Assembly: GCA_019009955.1 (NCBI GenBank)
Contig: CM032233.1
Location: 122,514,501 to 122,578,500, forward strand
Reading direction: 5' to 3'
DNA: 64,000 nucleotides
DNA from: Riptortus pedestris
Taxonomy: Eukaryota > Arthropoda > Insecta > Hemiptera > Alydidae
How positions within the stretch are numbered: the first letter of the stretch is position 1; every line of letters begins with the position of its first letter. The notes beneath the pieces were generated by a model. The model was not told where the DNA came from. It was given only the letters and a program-made list of their open reading frames with translations, and did no database searches. Made by a program: the position numbers and the translations under genes. Below are positions 1 through 12,293 of this stretch, piece after piece.

Positions 1-262
1 AGAACCAATCTTATTGCAAATTAAATTTACTATAAATATTCTTCTATACCTTTTTTCTCTATCTTGAATATTAACCGAGATATTTGTATTTATATTAATT
101 GTAACGGACGAAATGAGATCGGCTACTTTCGGGGCTAGTCGTGAGTTTCCGTCCAAAGCTAGTTCGGCCGTTTTCATAACTGTTCGGCTCTCGTGAAATT
201 TCTCTATTGGTAAAACTTCACGTGGGAAATCTGCTTAGTTTACGCAGCCCCTGTGTGACGGA
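1..262 (-). repeat. Repeat R fragment (5' part, reverse orientation)
   Basis: Contains the family's conserved stretch about low-level sequence before and after 'attaaccgagatattt' and ends in the RC of the R 5' terminus (cgcagcccctgtgtgacggac near 240-262). It matches copies at 24.45-25.04 kb and 57.7-58.5 kb in the same order. Non-coding; it begins outside the window. Confidence 0.75.
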
Positions 263-481
263 CTTTCTTTAATAATTGGTCAAATTTTGAGCATTGATTT
301 GTCAATATTTTTATTTGAGGAAAGTTTTAAATCAATATCTAGTTATCAAATGTATGTTTCAATCAATATTATTGGTTAACACGTGATTTTATTTTTCAAT
401 TTTATTATGTTAATTTATCGTGAATCTTTTTATTCAAGAACTTTAGTTATAAAGTTTTGTGGATGATGTAAATTTCTTTTA

Positions 482-830
482 GCAGATTTCCCTTAAGGGA
501 AATCAGCTATTGAGGTCGTACTCATGACGTGATTTTCGAAAAAAAATTTCAAATGTCCATTGGATGTCGAGCTACCCAGGAGATGATGAAAATGAGGTTT
601 GTCTGTTAATGCTCTAGCGGTCGCAATTTTTGTTTGATCGTTACCAAACTCGATATTTAAACGTTTTATGCAAAAAGACATATCAAGTTCGTTAATGGCT
701 GAAATCGGACCAGTGGGAGGGGGGTTTAGAGGGGGGATTTTCGAAAATTCGAAATATCTCCGTTACCATACGTCAGATCAAAGAATTGTATAGAACTTAT
801 CTTACCAACCAGGGGAACCAGTGCCATTTT
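482..830 (-). repeat. Repeat R fragment (3' part, reverse orientation)
   Basis: Starts with the family's terminal palindrome (gatttcccttaagggaaatc) and continues through the conserved internal blocks 'ccattgga', 'aatgctctagcggtcgc' and 'accaaactcgatatttaa' to the G-rich block near 715-740. The copy breaks off near 830. The internal (TA)n tract found in most copies is missing here. Confidence 0.75.
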
Positions 831-1680
831 CATTGTATGTATTAATAGCACCAGTGTTGATAAGCCATACGAAATTATAGGTTCTTCTCGGGATTACACC
901 GCGAAATTTATAAATTTGAATGTAGCTCATTTGATCATCTACTACTGATTCAAGGACTTCATTTTCTCCATATACTATATAGCAGAGAAATATACTTGAG
1001 GAATGATTGGAGAGGACAGCGGCGAGAGTTCGAAAGTAATCACGGGCCCCACCAATTGGTCACACTCCATAAGAGAAATCTGATAAATGAAAAATATCTT
1101 TGGAGTATTATGTGTATAAATATTATTCATTAACTGATGAATTGTTTTGAGCTTAGTCCAAACAATTCACATATGGAAGTGATACAGTACGACTATGCTT
1201 GAGGGAACCCAATTTGAATTAATATTAGAAACGCACGACATACATCATATTCAAATCTAATTTGGCTCCCACAAACCGGAGCCCTTGGGGAACCTCATTT
1301 GAGGTTGCATTATCGTCTCGTTATCCATATGCAATATATATAATTGTTTAACAGACTGATTATATTGTATTTATAATCAGATTAATTTATATTAGTTCAA
1401 CTCCACTGACTCTGAATCAGATATGGTCTTACCAGCCTTCATGGTGATATGTTGTTAAGCAAAGGTTTAACAAAATTAGAACCAGTCTATGTTAATTTCT
1501 TTTGCCCCAAACAAAGCACCAGGAGTAAATTTGACTGTTGTATATATAAGGAGAAGACATACACTAGTAATTCCCCCATGTACATAAACATAAAAATTAC
1601 GCTGATCACAAAATTATCAGCGACCTAAAAGCTTAAATATCACGGAGTTTGCTGAAGGTTGAATATTAAAACTTCCACAA
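831..1680. other. AT-rich stretch without recognised gene
   Basis: No convincing exon, no ORF of coding character and no clear terminal repeats. Probably old transposon-derived or intergenic DNA. Confidence 0.5.
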
Positions 1681-1683
1681 TTA

Positions 1684-2426
<743 letters not shown>

Positions 2427-5400
2427 TTGACGAACATAGGTCCATATCCAAATATCCAGAGATATTTGGAATTTCAAAATTCTCCCCCTCTAGGTCGCCC
2501 CTCCTTCTGCTATTCCGATTTCAGCCATTAACATGATCTTTCTTTTTATATAAAACGATTATATATCGAGTTTTGTAACAACAAAACAAAACTTGCGACA
2601 GCTAGAGCGGTAAAACACAAATATATAAATATATATATATATACATACATACACTAGCTCAGATACCCGGCTTCGCCCGGGAATTGATTTGAGGCTGAAT
2701 GGTGATGGGATATATATATATATATATACTAGCTCAGATACCCGGCTTCGCCCGGGAATTCATTTGAGGCTGAATGGTGATGGTATTTTTTTGGCAAGGC
2801 TTTACTTTGCAAACTATTTTGACATTTACCCATCCCAGTTTTTTATAATTTTTTAATACTAAAATTAATTTTTTATGTAAGACTTCACTGTTCAAACCAT
2901 AATCATGGGTAGCATTTATTCCAATTAAATATCATCTATAATGAACATATTTCCTTCAAAAGCCAATCTCAGCTCACATAGGTAATAGGCAAAGTTTTGC
3001 ACGTAAGATTATATTTGTAATAGTGAATCTCACTGGAAATCGCTTCCAGGAATGCCAGACGGGAAATAAGTTAACTCAATTAACTGGTCCCGTCATCTTC
3101 CGCTCCCGCATGAGACTTCTCAACATTCTTCTATTTATATTATTGATGCAAAACATTATTTTATAATTTATCTACCGAATGGAATTAAATAATAGTGGTA
3201 CCCTGAAAATATCATATCGAGTTTAAACGCATATTGTTTTTTGTCATAATGACATTACCATTAACGTTTAATTGTTATTATATTAGATATTTGTTTCAAT
3301 AACTTCAAGGTACATTATAGAAATTAAATAATGGAAATGCTCTTATAGTTTATATTTCTATTGGAAATAAATAACGTTATATAAAGTTATTTCTAGGAAA
3401 AATAAATAAATGAGGAAGGGATGACAAAGATTTATAAACCTCACTAATCCGAATCATACTTTGAACTATCATATAAGACGAAAACATAACATCATTTGTC
3501 ATAATATTCATTTATTAAAACCCCTTAAATAAGTACTAACATAATTATTGACTCCCGTTTAGCGTATATCCCGTGTTTACTTCATTTTTTACGGCAAAAG
3601 TGAATGCACACAAAAAGTTACTCTAATAACAAAGTAAACAACTTTTGTTATATGCACGTTTGCCGAAAAACAAATAGAAAATAAAAAAGCGAGTTTTTCA
3701 TTTCACCCTCTCTTATAATCCCCACTCCCCTTTGAACCTAAAATTTTTAATATAGCTTATAATCATGGAAAGAATTAATGCTAATTCACATACCGAGTCT
3801 TGTTAATTTCGGTTCAATCGTTAGTGCCCAACAAAATTGTTGGCTCCCGCTTTAGTATTTAGTGTAAATTCTCGTTTATACTTTGTTATACGACAAAAGT
3901 GAATATAATAAATCTTACTGTAAATAACAAAATAAACAACTTTTGTCATGTGCATATTTGCAGAAAAAACCAGTAGAAAAGGAAATACCGCTATTTTTAA
4001 TTTAAGGCCTCCCTTACAACCCCCACTCCTGCCCGTCCATAGAATTGTTGGTATAGCTTATGATAATTAAGGCGTCAGTGCTAATACACATACCGAGATT
4101 TAATTAGTTCGGTTGAGTCTTTTGTGCCAAATAATATTGTTGACTCCCGCTATAGTCATTAGCGTATAACTCATTTAAACTTCGGATTACGATGAAAGTG
4201 TTTATGACAAAAGTTACTCTAAATAACAAAATAAACAACTTTTGTTATGTGCATAATTTGCCAAAAAAACAATAGAAAACGAAAAATATCGCGACTTTTT
4301 AATATCAGGCCTCCTTATAACCCCCACTCCTGTTCGTCTCAGAGAAAATTAATATAGCCTAAAGTCTAAGTTGGGTTAGTAGTAATATTATACCAGTTTG
4401 ATAAAAATTCGGTTCAGCCGTTTATGGTGAAAAGGTAACAAACAAACAAACAAATAAACAAACAAACAAACAAACAAACAAACAAACAGACACCAAAGAA
4501 ACAAAATGCAGTTATTGTGTCTATGACATGTGAAACGAAAAGTTATCGTGAAATTTCGCGAAAAAAATCAATGTACAGACAGAGGTTACAATTTTATATA
4601 TATATAGATATATATATATACATATATATATACAGTTTTGAACGGACCTCATTTTCGTCATCTACTAGGTAGGATCGATGGACATTTAGAAAAAATGTCG
4701 AAAATTCCGTCATGAGTACGACCTCAATAGCTGTTTTCCCTTAAGGGAAATCTAAAACCCGATTAGTAGAAGGGATGGGAAGGGCAGAGCAGGTTACTGG
4801 AGGCTGAAAACAGCGAAGTACGAATAACTCGTTTAATACTTGAGTTGGGAAAAAAATGCATAAAACAACAATTGTAGAGGACAATTAGCTTAATAAGATT
4901 AGTTCTATAACATTTTACAATCCGGCTCATTATAACGAAGATATTTAGTAATTTTCGAATCGATCCCTTCTTAACCCCCACTATTCCACATCCGATTTCA
5001 TCCAATAACTAACTTGACCTTTATTTTGTATGAAACGCTTATATATCCAGTTTGATAGTGATAAAATAAAACTTGCGACCGCTAAAGTGATAACAGGCAA
5101 GTCGAGGTTGATGATCGAGTACTCCTGGGATTGGGCTTTCGATGCGAAAGCACCAACTTCAAGCCTCTCAAGAGTTGTACTGACTTATTTTTCGATAGTC
5201 AGTAGGTTTATACGTCTGTTATCCGTTCCAGATTGTTTACGTCTTAGGTCTGTCAAACAAATTGTGGTTTAGCCTATGTACAGGTCCATTGTATTCATGT
5301 AGTAGGTCGTTTTAGCAGATTTCCCTTAGGGGAAATCAGATATTGAGGTTGCATCACGACGCAATTTTCGAAAATTTTCTTCAAATGTCCATCGATCGTA

Positions 5401-6998
5401 CCTAGTAGATGACGGTAATGAGGTCCGTTCAAAATTATATATCTATATATATATATAAAATTGTAACCTCTGTCTGTACATTGATTTTTTTCGCGAAATT
5501 TCACGATAACTTTTCGTTTCACATGTCATAGACACCATAACTGCATTTTGTTTCTTTCGTGTATGTTTGTTTGTTTGTTTGCTTGTTACCCTTTCACGCA
5601 TAAACGGCTGAACCGAATTTTATGAAACTTGGTATGTATATTACTACTAGCCTAACTTAGACTTTAGGCTATATTAATATCCTCTGAGACGAACAGGAGT
5701 GGGGGTTATAAGAGAAGCCTGAAATTAAAAATAGCGATATTTCGTTTCCTATTGGTTTTTCGGCAAATATGAAAATATCAAAAAGTGTTTATTATGTTAT
5801 TTAGAGTAACTTTTGTTATATACCGTATTATAAACGAGATATACGCTAAAACCTATAGCGGAAGTGAACAATTTTATTTGTGACAAAAGACCCAACCGAA
5901 ATAAATAAAACTCGGTATGTGTATTAGCACTATCGCTTTCATTATAATAAGCCATACCAACATTTCTAGGGACGGGCAGGAGTGGGGGTTGTAAGGGAGG
6001 CCTGAATTTAAAAATAGCGGTATTTCGTTTTCTATTCGTTTTTCAGCAAATATGAACATAACAAAAGTTGTTTATTTTGTTATTTAGAGTAACTTTTGTG
6101 ATATTCAATTTTGTCTTTTAACAATTTATAAACGAGGTATACACTATAAACTAAAGCGGGAGTCAACTATTTTATTGGGCGCTAACGATTGAACCGAACT
6201 CGGTATGTCAATTAGCATTAATTCTTCCATGATTATAAGCTATATTAAAATGTTTAAGTTAGAACGGGAGTGGGGATTATAAGGGAGGCCTGAAATAAAA
6301 ATTCGCGATATTTCATTGTCTATTTGTTTTTCGACAAACATGCACATAATAAAAGTTGTTTACTTTGTTATTTAGATTAACTTTTGTTTTATACATTTCT
6401 CCAGGAACAATGTGTGGTGCAAGTAATTTACGTAGAAATAATGATATGCTCGACAATTCATTCCTATTTGAACTATGAGGTACCTCACCAGGGAAAATTA
6501 ATTCAAATCTGTGTTAATATTTTGTCCTTAATAACTGAAATCTATGCATAATGCACAGGAGACGGGAAATATGACAATTTGGAGGACAGTGAAGACTTAC
6601 ATAAAAAATTATTTTCATTATTAACAAATTCCAACAACGGGTATTAACCCTAAACACTGGGACGGGTAAATGTCAAAATATTGTGCAAAGTAAAGCCTTG
6701 CCAAAAAAATACCATCACCATTCAGCCTCAAATCAATTCCCGGGCGAAGCCGGGTATCTGAGCTAGTGTATGTATGTATATATATATATTTATATATTTG
6801 TGTTTTACCGCTCTAGCTGTCGCAAGTTTTGTTTTGTTGTTACAAAACTCGATATATAATCGTTTTATATAAAAAGAAAGATCATGTTAATGGCTGAAAT
6901 CGGAATAGCAGAAGGAGGGGGGATTTAGAGGGGGAGAATTTTGAAATTCCAAATATCTCTGGATATTTGGATATGGACCTATGTTCGTCAACGCTTTG
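2427..6998. mobile_element. Large fold-back structure (inverted arms of ~1.7-2.3 kb)
   Basis: The left arm (2427-4752) and right arm (about 5313-6998) are reverse complements over long blocks. 'gttgacgaacataggtccat' at the left edge reappears inverted near 6970-6995. The sequence 'agctcagatacccggcttcg' near 2655 and 2730 reappears inverted near 6745-6765. The '(aaac)n' plus 'gaaacaaaatgcagttatggtg' region near 4440-4515 is inverted near 5530-5585. Each arm holds about three ~300-bp monomers with anchors near 3549, 3842 and 4141 on the left and 5860 and 6155 on the right. Repeat R sequence lies at the outer ends and next to the centre. The left arm is longer by a duplicated 2655/2730 block and extra sequence. 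No transposase is encoded, so it is either a non-autonomous fold-back element or two opposed insertions of one element. Confidence 0.75.
4753..5312. repeat. Fold-back spacer with diverged repeat R relative
   Basis: The ~560-bp centre between the two arms contains 'gtagaagggatgggaag...ggctgaaaac' and 'acgaataactcgtttaat', which recur near 12.06, 22.44, 56.1 and 56.93 kb. This marks a second subfamily of the same repeat. No coding content. Confidence 0.55.
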
Positions 6999-7379
6999 TC
7001 TGCTGTTGTTCGTTCGTGTGTCCATCTGTTGGCGTCTTTCGTTTGCTATTTCGTTTAAGTCGTTGCAATGGTCTGAATATCGTGTCTGAGCTAGTGTTGA
7101 GCTCATCGATGATATTGTCTCCATTGAACGTCGGTGTACTGTTTGTAAATATCCATGTTCTCTAGTATGTCCAATCTACGGCCATTTGTTTTTCTGGTAG
7201 GAGTTTCATACTGTCGTATGTAATTGTAGGTTCGTGACAGGTAGCGTTTAAGTGTTGAGCGAAGTTAGTTTCGTTTATTTAGTCTGAATGATCGTACGTG
7301 TTCCGTGTATGCATTTCAAGTCTCCTCCCAGTCTTGTCCAATGTACATTTTATTGCAATTTAGTTTGTATACTCTGTTC

Positions 7380-7770
7380 ATATTGTCCCCCCAGTGGGGG
7401 GGGGCGTGGTTAGAGAGGGAGAATCTCAAAAATTCTTAATATCTCCGTTATCATGCGTCGGATCGAAAAATTGTACAGAATCAATTATATTGCAAGTGAA
7501 ATGTTCTATAAATGTTGTTAGGTATGTTTTTTTTCCTACCTTGATTATTAACCAAGATATTTGCATTTTTTTAGTTTTCGGCCTTCAGTAAGCCCCTCCC
7601 CCCTCTTACTCATGTCATATTAACAATAAGCTGTTACATTATGAAGCATTTAATTTGAAGCGTAAATACCTAATATTGTTCTCATTGAGCTTTTACGTTT
7701 TGAGATAACTGTAAATACGAGACGCACGTGGGAAATCTGCTTAGTTAACACATCCCCTGCGTGACTGACT
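7380..7770 (-). repeat. Repeat R fragment (reverse)
   Basis: The G-rich block near 7388-7410 is followed by the 'atctccgttatcatgcgtcg' region and ends in the RC of the R 5' terminus (gggaaatctgcttagtt...gcgtgactgac) near 7730-7769. Confidence 0.7.
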
Positions 7771-8021
7771 TTTGTCATAATGTGTTATTGGCTCTGGAAG
7801 TAGTGTGGAGTCCTTCTAAGTAGTACGTTGTTAATTTTATTGGTGTCAGGTCCTGTGTACGTGATGGCGTAAAGATTCGTGATTGGTTCTGTTGGAGCGT
7901 GTTTGTCTTGTTTTGTGTTACTGTTAGGTTTCTTGTGTTGTTTGTAACCGTTACTGTGTGCTATCTCGTAATTGTATTCAACTCTTTGTCATAGCTGTCC
8001 CTTGAAATTTCATTGTTTCGT

Positions 8022-8651
8022 AATAGTTATTTATTATACAAGTGACGAAAGTAGATTATTTTACAACTCGAGTGAAACGTTTACCCACACGAGCGAAGCG
8101 AGTGTGGTAATTTCACGAGAGTTGTAAATTCTACTTTCGTCACGAGTGTAATATTAATTTTTTTCTGTAATCGTGTAATACATGATCAGATCTAACCAGA
8201 ATATGAACAAAATTAGGATGTTGTGAAGATTATGGTATGTTGTTGGTAGGTTATAAGCATGGTTGTGAAAGATTATAAGCATAGTTATAAAACAACTAGT
8301 GATGATTGTGAAGTAGTGCAGTTATAAACAAGTGCAGGTTATAAACAAGGAAGGTAATTATTATTATATTTAAATTTTAAAATATATTGATTATTTCCAC
8401 CAATAATTCATTCACATTTCAATTTATTTTGTTAAAATAAATTCTTACAATATTAAGAAACATTTAAAAGCATTTAATTTCAAATTTCAAATTATTTTTT
8501 AATTTATACTTATTACTAATTAAGAAGGCAATTGACTTTCTTCACTTGTGAAGAAAGTGATTACTTTCTTCAGTCTATTGCAAAATGTTTCACTTTCTTC
8601 ACTCATTTCAGTTTAGTAATGTTACCATTATTCAACGATTACAGAAAAAAA
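8022..8651. mobile_element. Hairpin MITE, copy 1
   Basis: A ~630-bp element almost identical to 52330-52952. Its first ~130 bp form a long hairpin: 'gtgacgaaagtaga...ttacaactcgagtgaaa' pairs with 'tttcacgagagttgtaa...tctactttcgtcac'. In the loop, 'cacacgagcgaagcgagtgt' is itself a perfect inner hairpin. Further inverted sequence, ctgtaatcg near 8166 and cgattacag near 8637, lies toward the right end. Non-coding. Superfamily not assigned. Confidence 0.8.
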
Positions 8652-8856
8652 CAATTATAGAGCAAAAATGACAGAAATCAAATGTTCAACAAGATTGTTT
8701 TTCAACATTTTAATTGAGATATCTGGATTTTTTTAATTGCCCCTTTAAACCTACATCCGACTGCTTTGATTTCAGTCATTAACCAATATAATCTTTAAGG
8801 TGGTATCAAACAGTTAAATATTGAGTATGATTATAGTCGTAGACTTCCATTGCCCT

Positions 8857-9052
8857 TGTCAATATTACAATCAAGGTGTTGGGGTATTGATCGTGTCTTC
8901 ATGTTTCTGGCCGACGTTTCCCTAGACATACTTCTAGCTTTTTTTGAAACTCCTCAGTCTCAGAGGGGAATCTAGATGTATGTGTCTGTTATGACGTCGG
9001 CCAGAAACGTGAAAGCCCGGTCAATATCGGGAGACCTCGTTTGTAATATTGA
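8857..9052. mobile_element. Small palindromic (fold-back) MITE
   Basis: The two halves are inverted copies. 'tcaatattacaa' near 8859 pairs with 'ttgtaatattga' near 9041, and 'tttctggccgacgt' near 8905 pairs with 'acgtcggccagaaa' near 8992. The centre is near 8955. No coding potential. Confidence 0.75.
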
Positions 9053-9252
9053 GTACATAAATCAAATAAACATTTTCCAATTTAAAACGTAAATTTTAAT
9101 TTAAGAATTCACACAACGCAATTTGCGTATATTACATTTAACAGTTTTAAATATTTAATTTCAATGTTCTAAGGCAATTAGTTGTTGAGTTATGTGAGAT
9201 GCGTACATATGTATATACGTATAGAAGCAACGCCAAAACAAGTCTCAATTAT

Positions 9253-10017
9253 TTAACCCTCGGTCGGGCGCGTCAAGAATATTCCGCCATCGGGCGCGTG
9301 TATCTCACAGATACAACCTCAACCGTTTTTACGGAAATACAGTTTTTTAATATATATTTTGCACTAAAATGTTCAGCGTGTGATTAGAAACCATAACAGA
9401 GGAAGTATTTGTTTGAAAGAAGTAAATAATTTTTAAAATTGATAAGTATTATAATATAAAGAAACGGTGGACGATAATTTTTAAAATATAATTAAAAAAC
9501 ACAAATATCAAAAGGAATTGTTTAAATGCACATGCCTTTATTATACATATTTAATTTCAGTTTGTAAACAATATAAAAATATATCTTAATATAACTTCAA
9601 TCAAAAATAAGTAGCACGAAATCACTTTTAGATAAGATTTAATGAAAATCATCAACAAATTTTAAAAATACCAGTTTAATTGTTATTTCTTTTGAAAGCT
9701 CATGTTTGAGCAAAATAATAGAATAATAGGTTTATATGATTCCATTTAATAAAGAGAATCTTAATTGATGTACATATTTATGAAATACACATTTCAAAAA
9801 AACTTACGATATCGGGCGCGTGGTATCTAGGAGATACAATTTAATGACAGGTGAAACACACGACTCCGTTAAACACAGTGACACAACATACCTTGAGGGG
9901 GAGTTCTCTAAAACACATAACTCGAAGCACTACAACACCACTCTATGCTAGGAGGTGTGGCAAATATTTTTCTAGAAATGTGTATCTGAGAGATACACGC
10001 GCCCGACGGAGGGTTAA
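9253..10017. mobile_element. piggyBac-type non-autonomous element (TTAA target site)
   Basis: TTAA stands at both edges (9253-9256 and 10014-10017). Just inside are 17-bp terminal inverted repeats with one mismatch: ccctcggtcgggcgcgt on the left and, as RC on the right, ccctccgtcgggcgcgt. TTAA duplication with CCC-starting termini is the signature of the piggyBac superfamily. The motif tcgggcgcgt next to a small hairpin gtatctnnnagatac occurs at the left (near 9290-9317), inside (near 9813-9836) and at the right end. At 765 bp with no transposase ORF it is a MITE needing an enzyme from elsewhere. Confidence 0.85.
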
Positions 10018-10655
10018 GGAAGGTTCAAAACGGATAATTTCGTTGAAATATGAAAATCAAACATTTTCCCGATTAAAAGCACTCGATAGGCGTTAAGGAG
10101 TATAGAAAACTACTCATCTTTAAGTTTTTTGTTGTCGGATAGCCTAATGGACTCGACAGCGGGAAACCATTCTGATCTTCTTTCTACCTTTTTCTGTTTG
10201 CTATTACCGCTTCACAGTGTTTCGATTAATACAAACAAGGTGGGCATTAGTCTTGTTTAGAATTCTTAAATATTGCATGGGAATAATGTAAAAACTTCTT
10301 CAAAACATTATAATCTATTATTTGTTTATTTCTGACACACTCTACCATGTGAGTAATAAGGTCCAATGGTTTCCATTGGAATACAATATATTTTGAAGGA
10401 GGGGGGTTAAGGGGGAGAGATTTTTTTTGAGGAATCGTAGAAGCTACCAACCGGAGAAAGAATCTCTTCGATATTTCGATCCGAAGCAAAATGACGGAGA
10501 TATTAGGATCTTTTGAAATCCCCAACCCATTGCCAAATTTTGGCCATTAACGAACTTGATCTTTAGTTTTACATAGAATGTTTAAATATCGAGTTTGGTA
10601 ACGATAAAGTGAGAACCTATCAAATTTAATATAGTTCTCTTTGGGCATTTTCAGA
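10018..10655. other. Repeat-derived stretch, no gene
   Basis: Contains a diverged repeat R-like block (G-rich run near 10397-10420 and 'aacgaacttgatctttagtt' to 'atcgagtttggtaacgat' near 10550-10605). An open frame on the minus strand across 10247-10525 shows no recognisable protein features and probably reflects the repeat. Confidence 0.5.
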
Positions 10656-10897
10656 AGAAGCTTAAGATGATAGGAGCAAATATTGGTCTAGGTTCCGGTA
10701 GCACAACACCTGAAAGCGTTCACATATTGCAACGAATACACTTACTTTTGATGTTGAGCATAACATCTGAACAACTGATCAATAGCTTGAAAGAAGTACC
10801 CATTAAAGAAGGCGGGTCAATTGTTCCCAGAGATTTTAAAGTTGATTATGGCTCATACAGTACACCCTCGACCTCTGGCAAGTCTGCTCAAAAATGA
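10656..10897 (+). CDS. Possible terminal exon or coding relic, unrecognised
   Basis: A polypyrimidine stretch with 'cattttcag' ends at about 10652-10655 and is followed by an open frame of about 80 codons to TGA. It would read KKLKMIGANIGLGSGS near its start and end PSTSGKSAQK. Composition is less AT-biased than its surroundings and amino-acid usage looks protein-like (charged, no low complexity). I see no matching donor or upstream exon and recognise no family. It could be the last exon of a gene lying upstream of the window, a retrocopy fragment, or chance. Confidence 0.25.
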
Positions 10898-12050
10898 AGA
10901 AGGCCTATCTGATACAGTTCCTATCTGATATAGTCCGTTATACTAATTCTTTCTTTGTACTATTAAGTGTTTACTTGAATCCATATTAAAATTGCATATT
11001 TGTATTTATTTAGTATCTACCACGTAAATTGTCTTTCGCATTAAATATAGATACGCTTTTTGTTTCTTGCATTTTTTAATATATTTTTTTACTTCTTCTC
11101 CTGGCATTTCTCTTTGATTGAATACGCAATTAATTATGTTTTTTTTTTTTTATAATTACATTACTTAATTGGTCGAAATAGATGTAAAAATACCAAAAAA
11201 TAATTTTCTCTGCCTAGCTTGTAGTAATCGAATCTCTTCATGTTATTGATCTTGAGTTAGGAAAGTCACCAGATGATCGAAGAATGAAAATAGTTTACGC
11301 AGCTGGCGGGAATCGATCCAAGTCATAGTGGCTATCTAGACGTTAATTTGACAATGATGAACCCTGTTCAACCAATGGACGAGGGAGAAGAGTTTCGTCT
11401 AGCAGTCAGTACTCCTTCCCGTATCGCAGTTGTTTTACTTGTCAATTATATACCCAGGATAGTCGGATTCGAGCCCCGGAAGGTGCCTTAATATTTATCT
11501 CTAATATAACAATATTTAAATCACTTAATGAGGATGTAATCCGTCCTAAACAATGAATCGAAAATGTAAAGTATTTGTATGCAGTGTAAATACTTAGAGG
11601 AATGACTAAGTAATGGTGAGGGGATTATAGGTTGGAGGCTGAGAGGGGATATTGGTATGGGAAGGAGGGCTTATGACATTATACTTTCACTAATCCTCCC
11701 CATGATTAATATAATCGAGAAATTTATCACCTCGTTTTAGTTTATCCCATAACACCTCCTCCCCTCACCCTCCCACCGACCCTCACCACCACAATCTATA
11801 TATATTACAATAGCTCTAACTCCCTCTTAACAGGTTCAAATTAAAAACAAAATCCGTCACGCAGGTGCCGCATACATCAAGCAGATTCCCCACGGACTGG
11901 AATATGAAACGCTAATGATCTCATCTCACCATATATTCCCCATATCTCCCGTAGTAGGAAACCTATTCAAATGTTATTGGGTCTTAAAATGATTAGTAAC
12001 TGAGGTACTCGAAGTCAAAATCGGATGAGAGGATTGGTGATTTATAAAAC
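10898..12050. other. Intergenic DNA with tRNA-like boxes and repeat R traces
   Basis: Near 11394-11490 an A-box-like 'tctagcagtcagt' precedes a B-box-like 'ggattcgagcc', as in tRNA-derived SINE heads. RC 'ggatcgattcccgcc' near 11310-11325 is a second B-box-like match on the other strand. From 11846 a repeat R 5' end appears (tccgtcacgcaggtgccgca). No gene recognised. Confidence 0.4.
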
Positions 12051-12290
12051 GTCAACACTGGTAACTCCGTTAACATTAGAGTCCGAGAAAACATGCATAA
12101 AACAACAGTTGTAGAAAATTAAAATTCTAACAACACAGATTATATAACATTTTTCAATCCGACTAATATTACCTCGGTTAATATTCAAGACCGAGAAAAA
12201 TGTATACGACAACATGTATAGGAGATTTCATTTGGGAAAAGATTGAATCTAAAAATGTTTCGATTCAACGTATAATAAGAACCGAGCCCT
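11846..12290 (+). repeat. Diverged repeat R copy hosting the minisatellite
   Basis: Starts tccgtcacgcaggtgccg and continues with the conserved 'taatattcaaga..gagaaaaatgtata' and 'tttcgattcaacgtataataa' blocks (12178-12275). At about 12285 the expected R sequence stops and the minisatellite begins. Confidence 0.6.
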
Positions 12291-12293
12291 CTG

